A stretch of 64,000 nucleotides of DNA from Achromobacter marplatensis (GTDB taxonomy: Bacteria; Pseudomonadota; Gammaproteobacteria; Burkholderiales; Burkholderiaceae_B), in contig NZ_NJIG01000001.1 in assembly GCF_002209535.1 (NCBI RefSeq), positions 310,001 to 374,000 on the forward strand, written 5' to 3'. Both the position numbers and the translations under genes were made by a program. Of this stretch, positions 1 to 8,747 are shown piece after piece. Each line of letters opens with the position of its first letter. Positions within the stretch are counted from its first letter, which is position 1. The notes beneath the pieces are model-generated. The model was not told the DNA's origin. It did no database searches and saw only the letters and a list, made by a program, of their open reading frames with translations.

Positions 1-1
1 G

Positions 2-700
2 CGCCGGTCGCGTCAGGACATCGCCGGCCCCTTGCGCGTCAGCGCGCCCAGGACGATGGCGCGCCACGTGATCTGGCCCGCCCTGATGGCGTTCGCCGCG
101 GAACATCCCAGCGTGCAGCTGGACGTGCAGTTCGATGACCAGTTCACCGATCTGGTCGCAGACCGCGCCGATGTCGGGTTCCGGGGCGGTTCGCCGCCGG
201 CCGAAGGGGCCATCGCGCGCCGGCTCGTGCCGATCCAGCTGATCGTGTGCGCCTCGCCCGCCTATCTGGCCCGCCACGGCACGCCCCGGACCATCGAGGC
301 GCTGGACGCACACCGCTGCACGGGCTACCGGCGCGTCAACACCGGCAAGCTTGCACCCTGGGAGTTCATGGTCGGCGACGAAATCCAGTATCGCGACGTA
401 CCGGCCGTGTTGTGCACGAACGATGCCGAAGCGGAAACCGATGCCGTGGTGGCGGGACTGGGCATCGGGCAACTCGGCAGTTTTTCAGCCGCCGGACCCA
501 TCCGCGCCGGCTTGCTGGTGCCGCTGTTGACGCAGCATCTGACGCAGCGGGAATCGTTCTATATCTACTATCGGCGGCGAACGGAACAGCCCCTGCGCGT
601 CAAGGCGTTCATCGATTTCATGGTGGAGCGCCTGGCGGACAACCAGGACTTCTTTCTGACGCGTGCCGAGCTGACGCGTCCGCGCAAACCCGGCGCATAG
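2..700 (+). CDS. LysR-family transcriptional regulator, 5'-truncated by window edge
   Basis: This is the C-terminal effector-binding part of a LysR-type regulator. The open frame runs in from the window edge, and the visible stretch starts inside the linker that follows the helix-turn-helix. The text then reads as a LysR substrate-binding lobe: a GPLRVSAP entry strand, DLVADRADVGFR (the usual D-hinge after the first lobe), then VVAGLGIGQL and a C-terminal FIDFMVERL helix. The DNA-binding domain lies outside the window, so the true start cannot be given. A downstream TTG in this frame would give a headless 222-residue product and is unlikely to be the start. The next gene, an acyl-CoA dehydrogenase on the same strand, begins 130 bp later; whether this regulator controls it is unknown. 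Confidence 0.85.
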   Translation, partial: RRSRQDIAGPLRVSAPRTMARHVIWPALMAFAAEHPSVQLDVQFDDQFTDLVADRADVGFRGGSPPAEGAIARRLVPIQLIVCASPAYLARHGTPRTIEALDAHRCTGYRRVNTGKLAPWEFMVGDEIQYRDVPAVLCTNDAEAETDAVVAGLGIGQLGSFSAAGPIRAGLLVPLLTQHLTQRESFYIYYRRRTEQPLRVKAFIDFMVERLADNQDFFLTRAELTRPRKPGA

Positions 701-829
701 AGCCCGCGCGTTTGACGGTGTATTCTCGATTGCGTGGCGCGCTTGCCAACCCGGTGCGCGCGAAGCAGAACAAAGCGGGCAGCGCCCATCCGGCGCCCGT
801 CCGCACGCGAATATCCAGGAGACAGGACC

Positions 830-1957
830 ATGTTGTTGACGGAAGAACAGCAGAGCATTCAGGAAATGGCGCGCCGCTTTGCGGCCGAACGCCTGGCGCC
901 CAACGCCGAACGCTGGGACCGCGACCACGAATACCCCGCTGACGCCATTCGGGAGATGGCGCAACTGGGGTTTTTCGGCATGCTGGTGCCGGAAGAATGG
1001 GACGGCAACGCCAGCGGCTATATCTCGTATGCGGTGGCGCTGGAGGAAATTGCCGCAGGCAACGGCGCGTGTTCCACGATCATGAGCGTGCACAACTCGG
1101 TTGCCTGCATGCCGATCCTGAAGTTCGGCACCGATGCGCAGAAAGACCAGTTCCTGCGGCCTCTGGCCACGGGCGAACACATCGGGGGCTTTGCGCTGAC
1201 CGAGCCGCAAGCGGGGTCCGATGCCAGCAGCCTGCGCACCCGGGCCCGCCGCGACGGCGACGACTACATCCTGAACGGCGCCAAGCAATTCATCACCTCG
1301 GGCAAAAGCGGCCAGACGGTGATCGTCTTCGCCGTGACTGATCCGGACGCCGGCAAGCGCGGCATTTCCGCCTTCATCGTGCCGACCGACACCCCGGGGT
1401 ATCAAGTGCTGCGCGTCGAAGACAAGCTGGGCCAGCACGCCTCGGACACGTGCCAGATTGCGTTTGAAGACATGCGCATTCCGGCGGCTTACCGTTTGGG
1501 CGCAGAAGGCGAAGGCTACAAGATCGCGCTGGCCAACCTGGAAGGCGGACGCATCGGCATCGCCTCGCAATCCGTCGGCATGGCGCGCGCGGCGTTCGAA
1601 TGCGCGCGCGACTACGCCCGCGACCGGCAGGCGTTCGGCAAGCCCATCATGGAGCACCAGGCGGTGTCGTTCCGGCTGGCCGACATGGCCACGCAGATCC
1701 ATGCGGCGCGCCAAATGGTGCTGCACGCCGCGGCGTTGCGTGAAGCGGGCAGGCCGGCGCTGATGGAAGCCTCGATGGCCAAGCTCTTCGCCTCTGAAAT
1801 GGCCGAAAAGGTGTGCTCGGCCGCGATCCAGACGCTGGGCGGCTACGGCTACCTGAAGGATTTCCCGGTGGAGCGCATCTACCGCGATGTGCGCGTGTGC
1901 CAGATCTACGAAGGCACCAGCGACATCCAGCGGCTGGTGATCGCACGCGGCCTGTAG
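830..1957 (+). CDS. acyl-CoA dehydrogenase
   Basis: A flavin-dependent acyl-CoA dehydrogenase of about 375 residues, the usual length, which would introduce the alpha,beta double bond in acyl-CoA esters. The FAD and substrate signatures are in order: [16 protein letters not shown] at about residue 120, then [27 protein letters not shown], and the C-terminal [20 protein letters not shown]. The Glu in [10 protein letters not shown] near the end is the expected catalytic base of short- and branched-chain members. I chose the ATG at 830 because AGGAGACAGG sits just upstream and the protein then opens with the family-typical [11 protein letters not shown]. The frame stays open further upstream without family similarity. 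No electron-transfer or CoA-ligase partner is adjacent, so the substrate is not defined. Confidence 0.93.
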   Translation: MLLTEEQQSIQEMARRFAAERLAPNAERWDRDHEYPADAIREMAQLGFFGMLVPEEWDGNASGYISYAVALEEIAAGNGACSTIMSVHNSVACMPILKFGTDAQKDQFLRPLATGEHIGGFALTEPQAGSDASSLRTRARRDGDDYILNGAKQFITSGKSGQTVIVFAVTDPDAGKRGISAFIVPTDTPGYQVLRVEDKLGQHASDTCQIAFEDMRIPAAYRLGAEGEGYKIALANLEGGRIGIASQSVGMARAAFECARDYARDRQAFGKPIMEHQAVSFRLADMATQIHAARQMVLHAAALREAGRPALMEASMAKLFASEMAEKVCSAAIQTLGGYGYLKDFPVERIYRDVRVCQIYEGTSDIQRLVIARGL

Positions 1958-1962
1958 CCCGC

Positions 1963-1995
1963 GCGACGGCGTTGTCTCCCAGACTGCGCCGTCGC
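1963..1995. terminator. stem-loop between convergent genes
   Basis: GCGACGGC and GCCGTCGC form an 8-bp perfect stem with a 17-nt loop a few bases after the acyl-CoA dehydrogenase stop. It lies between that gene and the convergent TPR gene. There is no T-run on either side, so it may be a weak or Rho-assisted terminator. Confidence 0.35.
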
Positions 1996-2008
1996 GGCCG
2001 GTCCGGCT

Positions 2009-2911
2009 TCAGCCCGGGCGGCCTTGCGCCAGTTGCGCGTCCCAATACGCCAGGTGTTCCTGCCAGTCGGGGCGGTCGAGCGCGCGCAACTGATCCAGGA
2101 TGCGTTGGGCATCGTCCGGCCGGCCCAGGAGCAGGTTGGCCTTGATCAGGTTGCTGCCCACCTGCAGGCCATGCGCGTGAACCTGGAAGCGGGGGCCGGC
2201 CAATTCCAGGATGTCGGCGATACGGCCGGCATTGCCCAGGTCGCCGCTCATCTGCATCAGCAAGTCGGCGGGGGCGGGGTCGCCCGCGCGCGATAGCGCC
2301 TCGTTGTACAGGGCGATCGCGCCGGCGTAGTTGTGCGACCCGAGCTCACCGCGCGCCAACCATAGCTGCGCACGCCAGCTGCCGGGCAGGGCGGCGACTT
2401 TTCGCATCGCCGTGATGCCCGCCGCGTCACCGCCGAAATCGCGGTGGATGGCCTCGAACCAGCCCAGCCCGTTGTCCTGGTTGGGGTCTCGTTGCAAGGC
2501 GCGCCACAAGGTGTCGAGCGCCCGGGCTTCGTCATCGCGTTCGGCGTGGATCTTGGCGAGGTTGGTCAGCACGATGCCCGTCTCGCCATGCTGCGCGCAG
2601 AACGCTTGCAGCACGCGTTCGCTGTCGTCCAGCCGGTCCTGCTTCATGTAGACGATGGCCTGCAGCACCACGGCGCGTTCGGGGTTCGGGTCCAGTTCCA
2701 CCAGCCGTTCGGCGGGGCGCACCATCTCGTCGATGAAACCGTCGTTCAGCGACTGGATGATCAGGCCGGCCAGCCGGTCGGCATCGTTCCAGTCCTGTTC
2801 GATGGCACCGGGCAGCACGTTCTGGCGCCATTGCTCGCGGGTGACGAGCACTTCGCGGCCCTGGGCGTCGTAGGCGCGGATCATCTGGTCACTGTCGGGT
2901 TGGGAACTCAT
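2009..2911 (-). CDS. tetratricopeptide-repeat protein
   Basis: A 300-residue helical-repeat protein of unknown specific role. After a short N-terminal region (AYDAQGREVLVTREQWRQNV) it shows TPR-like pairs of helices: ERLVELDPNPERAVVLQAIV, DSERVLQAFC, ALDTLWRALQRDPNQDNGLG and GAIALYNEALSRAGD. No signal peptide or membrane segment is seen, so it is probably a cytoplasmic scaffold. The ATG at 2911 overlaps the stop of the upstream DUF2784 gene by ATGA, which fixes the start and makes translational coupling likely. A longer open frame upstream is just the DUF2784 gene read in another frame. Confidence 0.8.
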   Translation of the reverse strand: MSSQPDSDQMIRAYDAQGREVLVTREQWRQNVLPGAIEQDWNDADRLAGLIIQSLNDGFIDEMVRPAERLVELDPNPERAVVLQAIVYMKQDRLDDSERVLQAFCAQHGETGIVLTNLAKIHAERDDEARALDTLWRALQRDPNQDNGLGWFEAIHRDFGGDAAGITAMRKVAALPGSWRAQLWLARGELGSHNYAGAIALYNEALSRAGDPAPADLLMQMSGDLGNAGRIADILELAGPRFQVHAHGLQVGSNLIKANLLLGRPDDAQRILDQLRALDRPDWQEHLAYWDAQLAQGRPG

Positions 2912-3294
2912 GCGTTGGATCCTTCGGAAAAGTTGCGCCGGCGCCGCCGCGTCCACAGCGTGTAGACAATGATATTGCCTACGATCAGCAACGTGGCCAG
3001 CACGATCTGCGTGGTCCGCGTGATGCCCTCGGGGTAGATCAGGCCCAGCACATAATGTTCGATGAAGCCGCCGGCGTATCCCTGCTGGCCCGCCTGCTGC
3101 CGCAGCGACACCTCCAGCGGCGTCAGCGGGCAGATCCAGCCCATGCCGATCACCATCGCGCCCCACGCCAATGCGGGCAGATGCCAGTAGGCGATGCGGG
3201 GCTTCCACAGCGCAAGCAAGCCGCCGAACATGACGAAGGCGATGAAGAGGCCATGCGCGACCAGGACCAGGTCGGCAAGGATGCGGTAAGTCAT
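2908..3294 (-). CDS. DUF2784 family membrane protein
   Basis: A 128-residue inner-membrane protein. The opening MTYRILADLVLVAHGLFIAF, then FGGLLALWKPRIAYWHLPAL and GWICPLTPLEVSLR, are typical of DUF2784 proteins. Three to four hydrophobic helices are evident, followed by a very basic C-terminus with a run of arginines. Function is unknown in the family as far as I know. It is the first gene of a two-gene unit with the TPR protein (4-bp ATGA overlap). The gap of about 160 bp to the divergent NTF2-like gene presumably holds the promoters of both units. Confidence 0.85.
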   Translation of the reverse strand: MTYRILADLVLVAHGLFIAFVMFGGLLALWKPRIAYWHLPALAWGAMVIGMGWICPLTPLEVSLRQQAGQQGYAGGFIEHYVLGLIYPEGITRTTQIVLATLLIVGNIIVYTLWTRRRRRNFSEGSNA

Positions 3295-3452
3295 CGGAAG
3301 TTCTCTGCAGGTTCAGGAAATGGCCGGCGTGCTTCGCCGGACCCGCATTTAATCTTAAGGCTGCGCGGGCCGGGCGGCATATTGGCAACAAAGCAAGACG
3401 CTTGGTGTCGGAATAGAATGCCGGCGTCATTACACAGCGTGAGGCAAGGACA

Positions 3453-3833
3453 ATGGGCCAGACGATAGAAGGGCGGATTCAAGCCGCCGAAGAGCAACTG
3501 CGCCAGGCGATGCTGGCATCCGACATCGCGGCGCTTGAGCGCCTCCTGGATCCGCAGCTGCTGTTCACGAACCACATGGGCTGGAGCTTCACCCGCGAAG
3601 ACGACCTGGACGCGCACCGTTCGGGCATGCTGAAGATCCATGGGTTGGACCTGTCCGAACTGAACATCCTGCCGCGTGCGGAATGCGCGGTCGTGTCGGT
3701 GCAGGCGCGGATATCGGGCAGCTACAACGGGGTGCCGGCCAACGGCACATTCCGGTTCATGCGGACCTGGGCGCTGGACGCGGTCTCCGGTCAATGGCGC
3801 GTGATCGCGGCCAGTTCTGTCATGGTGGTGTGA
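3453..3833 (+). CDS. NTF2-like / DUF4440 domain protein
   Basis: A 126-residue single-domain protein with the SnoaL/DUF4440 layout: an N-terminal helix of the type EEQLRQAMLASDIAALERLL, then LDPQLLFTNHMG and a curved sheet ending FRFMRTWALDAVSGQWRVIA. Members of the NTF2 fold bind small ligands or act as minor enzymes, and nothing visible here specifies which. It starts at an ATG after AAGGACA and stands alone, divergent from the DUF2784 unit and convergent with the Mrr-like gene. Confidence 0.82.
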   Translation: MGQTIEGRIQAAEEQLRQAMLASDIAALERLLDPQLLFTNHMGWSFTREDDLDAHRSGMLKIHGLDLSELNILPRAECAVVSVQARISGSYNGVPANGTFRFMRTWALDAVSGQWRVIAASSVMVV

Positions 3834-3849
3834 CGCCCGCCAGGCGCCC

Positions 3850-4425
3850 TCAGACCTTCAGGTCGCGCAGCAGCTTGGCCAGTTCGGGCGCCGTCATCAG
3901 CGACACGCCTTGCGCCTTCGCATAGGCCCAGGCGTTGTCGGACACGTCGCCCAGGGCGATGTAGATGGCTTCGCGGGCGCCGCGTTTCTCGCGTGCCGCC
4001 TGCAGTTCGCGCAGGGGCTCCACCCCCACGCGGGCGGCCTTCCAGCGCTTGGCGCTGACGATGGCCACGTGGCCGTCCTTGCTCAGGGCGAAGTCCGCGC
4101 CGGGCGTCTGCAGGCGTTGCACCTCACAGCCGTCGCGCTTGAAGCCGGCCTCGACCGTGGCGGCGAAGTCGGCCCACGACATGGCGGCGGCGGTTTCGGC
4201 CACGGCCTGCACGCGGGTGCCCGAGGGCGCCCGCAATTGCTTGTAGGCGGCCATGATGGAAATGACCGCGAACGGCACTGCCGCAAACACGCCCATCGCC
4301 GCGTAGTCCAGCGGTAGCGCGGCGAATCCGCCCACGCACAGCAGCACCGCCACGCCAGCGCTCATCCACCACGGCGAGCGCAGCAGGACGGCGAAGATGG
4401 AGTTCTGAGACATCTTGAGTTTCAT
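3850..4425 (-). CDS. membrane-anchored Mrr-type endonuclease-fold protein, active site degenerate
   Basis: A 191-residue protein with two hydrophobic helices (about residues 18-36 and 42-60) followed by a restriction-endonuclease-like (Mrr/cat) domain. The fold core is readable: DFALSKDGHVAIVSAKRWK, then VGVEPLRELQAA, AIYIALGDVSDNAWAYAK and ELAKLL. In active Mrr domains the second acidic or Gln residue stands two before the Lys (E/Q-x-K). Here it is Ser124-Ala-Lys126, with Asp111 kept, so catalysis is doubtful. The start was taken at ATG 4425; ATG 4413 is also possible. It could be a membrane-tethered nuclease remnant or a DNA-binding module. No methylase or other defence gene is adjacent. 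Confidence 0.72.
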   Translation of the reverse strand: MKLKMSQNSIFAVLLRSPWWMSAGVAVLLCVGGFAALPLDYAAMGVFAAVPFAVISIMAAYKQLRAPSGTRVQAVAETAAAMSWADFAATVEAGFKRDGCEVQRLQTPGADFALSKDGHVAIVSAKRWKAARVGVEPLRELQAAREKRGAREAIYIALGDVSDNAWAYAKAQGVSLMTAPELAKLLRDLKV

Positions 4426-4462
4426 GGCGGCTCGCGGCGTTGCGGTGACGGGGGGAACGGGG

Positions 4463-4708
4463 TCAGGCGTTGTCGGCGGGCGCGTCTGCGGCGCGCACCA
4501 CGATGCGGACGTCGCCGCAGGTGACGATCTGCCCACCGCGGATCTTGGCGGTCTTGCGGGTCTCGACGACGCCGCCCACGCTGACCAGGCCGTCGGCCAC
4601 CATCATCTTGCCCGCGCCTCCGCTGTCGCAGACGCCGGTGGCCTTAAGCAGCTGGTTCACTTCGATATAGGGGCTGCCGTCGGCAAGCGTGAATTCAATG
4701 ATGGGCAT
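4463..4708 (-). CDS. S4-domain RNA-binding protein (YbcJ-like)
   Basis: A small stand-alone S4 domain of about 81 residues: EVNQLLKATGVCDSGGAGKM, then VADGLVSVGGVVETRKTAKI and GGQIVTCGDVRIVV. This matches the small YbcJ-type RNA-binding proteins, presumed to act with ribosomal or structured RNA. The ATG at 4708 gives MPIIEFTL, a natural beginning. A TTG five codons upstream is also open, but neither has a strong ribosome binding site. The gene sits between the Mrr-like gene (37 bp) and the DUF502 gene (61 bp), all on the minus strand. Confidence 0.85.
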   Translation of the reverse strand: MPIIEFTLADGSPYIEVNQLLKATGVCDSGGAGKMMVADGLVSVGGVVETRKTAKIRGGQIVTCGDVRIVVRAADAPADNA

Positions 4709-4769
4709 GGAGGAATTGCGCAAATTCAGGTGTGAAAGCGGCCGGATCGGCCACGTACGTCAGGCGGCC

Positions 4770-5435
4770 TCAGGCCGGGCCGCCGCGGTTGGTGTTCTCG
4801 GGGGCGGCGGCAGGCGCCTCGGGCACGCTGGGCGCGGCGGGGCGGGGTGCGCTTTCCGCGCGCGCCATCCAGGCGATAAGCGACGAACGCATCGCCTCTT
4901 CGACCGACATCTGGATGGGCGTCACCCAGTCCTGCGGTACGAAGACGGTGTAGCCGCCGATCATGTAGCCCATCGGCAGGTAGACGGCCACGCGGTCGCC
5001 CTGCGTGAAGCCTTCAGGCAGGCCGTCCATGCTGCGGCGGGTGACCAGGCCCACCAGCTCCAGTTGCTGGCCTGGCACGCGCAGGATCACGACCTGCTGC
5101 GCCGTATTCTTGGAACTGGGCGAAAAATAGTCCGCGAAGCTCTTCAAGGACGAATAGATGCTCTTGACCACCGGCAGGTTGGTGAAGGGCATTTCCACCA
5201 CGGTCAGGAAGCGCTGCACGCGTTCCTTGGACACCAGGTACCCGATGGCCAGAATGCCCAGGATGCCCAGCGCCAACCCCATGCCCGGCACGTAGAAGCC
5301 GCCGATGAAGGGGCGCAGGAAAGTCAGCGCCACCGCTTCCGTCCAGGCCAGGAAGATATAGAGCAGGTAGATGGTCAAAGCCAGCGGCAGGACGGTGATC
5401 AGGCCGCGGAAGAAGTATTTGTAGAGACGAGTCAT
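4770..5435 (-). CDS. DUF502 family membrane protein
   Basis: A 221-residue inner-membrane protein of the DUF502 family. It opens with MTRLYKYFFRGLITVLPLAL, has a second membrane segment at GLALGILGILAIGYLVSKER, and then the family stretch VVEMPFTNLPVVKSIYSSLK, followed by VILRVPGQQLELVGLVT and the YLPMGYMIGGYTVFVP core. The C-terminal 30 residues are rich in Pro and Ala and probably disordered. Molecular function is not established. It is the upstream gene of the minus-strand run S4 - Mrr-like. Confidence 0.9.
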   Translation of the reverse strand: MTRLYKYFFRGLITVLPLALTIYLLYIFLAWTEAVALTFLRPFIGGFYVPGMGLALGILGILAIGYLVSKERVQRFLTVVEMPFTNLPVVKSIYSSLKSFADYFSPSSKNTAQQVVILRVPGQQLELVGLVTRRSMDGLPEGFTQGDRVAVYLPMGYMIGGYTVFVPQDWVTPIQMSVEEAMRSSLIAWMARAESAPRPAAPSVPEAPAAAPENTNRGGPA

Positions 5436-5580
5436 AGGCAGGAACTAGAGAATTAGGGTCGGACCAAGGCTTGCCGGCGCGGGTCAGAGGGCCGCCAGCA
5501 TAGCAGCCGGCGCCCGCGTGTTTCGTAATAAACCGCATCGCCCCGGGGATATCGGGGCCAGGGAACCCTGCGCGCGCGGC

Positions 5581-6048
5581 CTAGCGGTCGACGGGCAGGT
5601 ACAGGGTTTCCTTGATTTCCTCCATGACCACATAGCTGCGCGATTCCGCGGAAGCCGGCAGTCGTTTGAGGATTTCGCCCAGCAGGCGACGGTATTCGTT
5701 CATTTCCGTCAGGCGGGCCTTCACCAGGTAGTCGAAATCACCGGACACCAGATGGCATTCCATGACTTCGGGAACATAGAGCAGCTCTTTCTTGACCTTG
5801 TCGAAGACGTCGCCGGACTTGGCCGACAGCTTGATTTCCAGGAAGACGAGCAGATTCTTGCCCAATGCGGCCGGGTTGACGCGCGCATGGTAACCCGTGA
5901 TGACGCCTTCGCGCTCCATGCGCTTGACGCGGTCCGAACACGGGGTGGCGGACAGGCTCACCCGATCGGCCAATTCGGTCACCGAAATGCGGCCTTCGCG
6001 CTGCAGGATATCCAGAATTTTCAGGTCGATTCGGTCTAGGTCGCGCAT
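5581..6048 (-). CDS. Lrp/AsnC-family regulator, probably of dadA
   Basis: A 155-residue leucine-responsive-type regulator. The N-terminal winged helix-turn-helix reads LDRIDLKILDILQREGRISV followed by TELADRVSLSATPCSDRVKR, and the C-terminal RAM ligand-binding domain includes GKNLLVFLEIKL and the VMECHLVSGDFDYLVKARL strand pair. It ends in SRSYVVMEEIKETLYLPV, which is close to Lrp itself. It is transcribed divergently from dadA with 134 bp between the start codons. This arrangement is known for Lrp-type activators (for example DadR) of D-amino acid catabolism, so control of dadA in response to alanine or other amino acids is the likely job; this is inference from position and family. Confidence 0.92.
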   Translation of the reverse strand: MRDLDRIDLKILDILQREGRISVTELADRVSLSATPCSDRVKRMEREGVITGYHARVNPAALGKNLLVFLEIKLSAKSGDVFDKVKKELLYVPEVMECHLVSGDFDYLVKARLTEMNEYRRLLGEILKRLPASAESRSYVVMEEIKETLYLPVDR

Positions 6049-6085
6049 TTCACTTTTGGCGATCGAAAAACAGGGGCGTGCCCGG

Positions 6086-6122
6086 GAAAAGCACTGGCAA
6101 AGGAAAATAATCAGTGCTTTTC
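6086..6122. promoter_or_regulatory. inverted repeat in the lrp-dadA intergenic region
   Basis: GAAAAGCACTG (6086-6096) and CAGTGCTTTTC (6112-6122) are perfect 11-bp inverted arms separated by 15 nt, in the middle of the divergent spacer. The size and A/T-rich centre suit binding by the dimeric Lrp-type regulator encoded next door. That is inference; no footprint is known to me. Confidence 0.55.
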
Positions 6123-6182
6123 ACTGCGAATAGGCTCATAGACTACCGAAAATACTGACCAAATCCAAATACGGAAAGAATC

Positions 6183-7484
6183 ATGCATGTGATCGTCCTC
6201 GGCAGCGGCGTTATCGGCACCACCACCGCCTATTACCTGGCCCGTCAGGGTGCCAAGGTGACGGTCCTGGACCGCCAGCCCGCCGCCGCCCAGGAAACCA
6301 GCTATGCGAACGCCGGCCAGGTGTCGCCGGGCTACTCCACGCCCTGGGCCGCGCCCGGGATTCCGTTGAAGGCGATCAAGTGGCTGTTCCAGAAGCATGC
6401 GCCCCTGGCGATCCGCCTGGACGGCAGCCTGTATCAGCTGAAGTGGATGGCGGCGATGCTGGCCAACTGCTCGGCCGACCGCTATTCCGTCAATAAGGAA
6501 CGCATGCTGCGGCTGGCCGAGTACAGCCGCGACTGCCTGCGCGAACTGCGCGCGGCCACGGGCATCCATTATGAAGAGCGCACCCGCGGCACCTTGCAGC
6601 TGTTCCGCACCGAGGCCCAGCTGGAAGCCGCCCGCCGCGACATCGCCGTGCTGGAAGAAGTGGGCGTGCCCTACGAACTCCTGGATCGCAACCGCCTGGT
6701 AACGGCCGAGCCCGCCTTGGCGCGTTCGATCCACAAGCTGGCCGGCGGCCTGCGCCTGCCCAACGACGAAACCGGCGACTGCCGCCTGTTCACCACGCGG
6801 CTGGCCGAGATGGCGGCGGCGCTGGGCGTGGACTTCCGCTACAACCAGACGGTCTCTGGCCTGAACACCGCCGGCGGCCAGATCACTGGCGTGCGCGTGG
6901 GCAGCGAAGTCTTGACGGCCGACCGCTACGTGGCCGCCTTCGGCAGCTATACGCGCGGCTTCCTGGAGCCGCTGGGCCTGGACCTGCCGGTCTACCCGGT
7001 CAAGGGTTATTCGCTGACCATACCGCTTAAAGACGAGTCCGCCGCGCCGGTGTCGACCATCCTGGACGAAACGTACAAGATCGCCGTCACGCGCTTCGAC
7101 GAGCGCATCCGCGTGGGCGGCATGGCGGAACTATCCGGCTTCGATCTGCGCCTGAAAGACGCCCGCAGGAAGACGCTTGAACTGGTCGTCAACGACTTGT
7201 TCCCGGATAGCGGACACGTCGCCCAGGCCGAGTTCTGGACGGGCCTGCGCCCCATGACGCCCGACAGCACGCCTGTCGTCGGCCCGACGCGCTACGGCAA
7301 CCTTTTCCTGAACACCGGTCACGGCACCCTGGGTTGGACGATGGCTTGCGGCTCCGGCAAGCTGGTCGCCGACCAGGTCATGGGCCAGCGCCCGGCCATC
7401 CGTACCGACGGGCTGAGCCTGTCGCGCTATGACCGCCGCGCCTCGTCGACTCCGCCGCTGGTGCTGGACGGCAAGCGCGCCTGA
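6183..7484 (+). CDS. dadA: D-amino acid dehydrogenase small subunit
   Basis: DadA oxidises D-amino acids, chiefly D-alanine, to the 2-oxo acid and ammonia and passes electrons to the respiratory chain. The 433 residues start with the FAD-binding [20 protein letters not shown], followed by [20 protein letters not shown], which is diagnostic for Dad[20 protein letters not shown] and the C-terminal [19 protein letters not shown] follow. Length and motifs fit the E. coli and Pseudomonas enzymes. A GGAAAG site precedes the ATG. The divergent Lrp-type gene is its probable regulator. No alanine racemase (dadX) follows; a terminator comes next. Confidence 0.96.
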   Translation: MHVIVLGSGVIGTTTAYYLARQGAKVTVLDRQPAAAQETSYANAGQVSPGYSTPWAAPGIPLKAIKWLFQKHAPLAIRLDGSLYQLKWMAAMLANCSADRYSVNKERMLRLAEYSRDCLRELRAATGIHYEERTRGTLQLFRTEAQLEAARRDIAVLEEVGVPYELLDRNRLVTAEPALARSIHKLAGGLRLPNDETGDCRLFTTRLAEMAAALGVDFRYNQTVSGLNTAGGQITGVRVGSEVLTADRYVAAFGSYTRGFLEPLGLDLPVYPVKGYSLTIPLKDESAAPVSTILDETYKIAVTRFDERIRVGGMAELSGFDLRLKDARRKTLELVVNDLFPDSGHVAQAEFWTGLRPMTPDSTPVVGPTRYGNLFLNTGHGTLGWTMACGSGKLVADQVMGQRPAIRTDGLSLSRYDRRASSTPPLVLDGKRA

Positions 7485-7544
7485 GCCGGCGCTTCGACTC
7501 GCCCCGCTTCGCTTATCGGGCATCGGCCAAAAGCCATGCTCTCG

Positions 7545-7588
7545 ACGGCCCTCCTCGCGCAAAATGCGGGGAGGGCCGTTGTCTGTTT
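7545..7588 (+). terminator. Rho-independent terminator after dadA
   Basis: ACGGCCCTC (7545-7553) pairs with GAGGGCCGT (7571-7579), followed by the T-rich TGTCTGTTTT. It ends the dadA transcript before the nuclease operon. Confidence 0.75.
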
Positions 7589-7619
7589 TGAATGACGCCG
7601 CTTGTGCCAAAATCGGCCC

Positions 7620-8747
7620 ATGACCCATTTCCTGCACACTGCCGACTGGCAGATCGGCCGTCAATACGGCCAGTTCGACACCGACGACGCCGCCATGCTG
7701 GCCGAAGCGCGTTTTGACGTCGTGGCGCGCATTGCCGCGCTTGCCGCGGAACGCGGCGTAGACGCCGTGCTGGTGGCCGGTGACGTGTTCGATACGCAAG
7801 GCGTGTCGGACCGCACGATCCGCCGGCTGTTCGCCGCCATGGCCGCTTACGCCGGCCCGTGGGTGATGATCGCCGGCAACCACGACGCGGCATTGGCCGA
7901 CAGCGTCTGGAGCCGCGCGATGCAACTGGGCTGCATCCCCGGCAACGTGCACGTGCCGTTGCGCACCGGCGTCGTGGATCTGCCTGCCATCAACCTGGCC
8001 GTGCTGGCCGCGCCGCTCACGCAACGCCACACCTACGATGACGTGACGCAGGCCTTCGACACCCTGGAAACGGAACCCGGGCGCGTGCGGGTGGGCCTGG
8101 CCCACGGCAGCGTCGCGGGCCGCCTGCCCGACACGATCGACGCCACCAATCCCATCGCACCCGACCGCAGCGCCCGCGCGCGGCTGGACTATCTGGCGCT
8201 GGGCGATTGGCATGGCTGCCTGTCCATCGACGCGCGCACCTGGTATGCCGGCACGCCGGAGCAAGACCGCTTCCGCGGCAATGAACCCGGCTACGTGCTG
8301 GACGTGCGCATCGATGCCCCGGGCGCCGAGCCCGTGGTGGAACGCGTGGCCACCGGCAAGTACCGCTGGTCCGCCTGGACGGAGACCGTCAGCCTGCCCA
8401 CCGACGCGCACGCGCTTGCCGAGCGGTTGGCGGCGCTGCGCGCGGAAGACGTGCTACGGCTGGACGTGCAGGGCCACGTCAACATGGAGACCTGGGACGC
8501 GCTGCAACGCGCCGTAGACCAGGCCACCGCCCAGGTGCGGGCCTTGCTGCCGGACTTGTCCGGCCTGCTGCTGGAACCTGATCAGGCCGATCTGGCCGAA
8601 CTGGGAGCCAGTGGTTACGTCGGCGAGGTGGCCGCGCAATTGCAGGCCTTGCAGGCGGATGGCGCGCAGGCCGCGGTCGCGGGCGAAGCCCTGCGGCTGC
8701 TGTTGCGGTTCCAGCGCGAAAGCGCCGCGCAGGGGGCTGCCAAATGA
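7620..8747 (+). CDS. SbcD/YhaO-type DNA repair exonuclease (metallophosphoesterase)
   Basis: A 375-residue calcineurin-type phosphoesterase of the Mre11/SbcD/YhaO branch, predicted to be the nuclease half of a DNA end-processing complex. Metal motifs appear in order: ADWQIGR (motif I, with Gln where SbcD has His), AGDVFD, AGNHDAAL, GLAHGSV and LGDWHG. The start was set at ATG 7620, giving MTHFLHTADW at the expected N-terminus. Its TGA overlaps the ATG of the SMC-like ATPase by ATGA, as in sbcD-sbcC pairs, so the two are made together. The C-terminal 100 residues are the capping or partner-binding region. Nuclease polarity cannot be read from sequence. Confidence 0.88.
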   Translation: MTHFLHTADWQIGRQYGQFDTDDAAMLAEARFDVVARIAALAAERGVDAVLVAGDVFDTQGVSDRTIRRLFAAMAAYAGPWVMIAGNHDAALADSVWSRAMQLGCIPGNVHVPLRTGVVDLPAINLAVLAAPLTQRHTYDDVTQAFDTLETEPGRVRVGLAHGSVAGRLPDTIDATNPIAPDRSARARLDYLALGDWHGCLSIDARTWYAGTPEQDRFRGNEPGYVLDVRIDAPGAEPVVERVATGKYRWSAWTETVSLPTDAHALAERLAALRAEDVLRLDVQGHVNMETWDALQRAVDQATAQVRALLPDLSGLLLEPDQADLAELGASGYVGEVAAQLQALQADGAQAAVAGEALRLLLRFQRESAAQGAAK

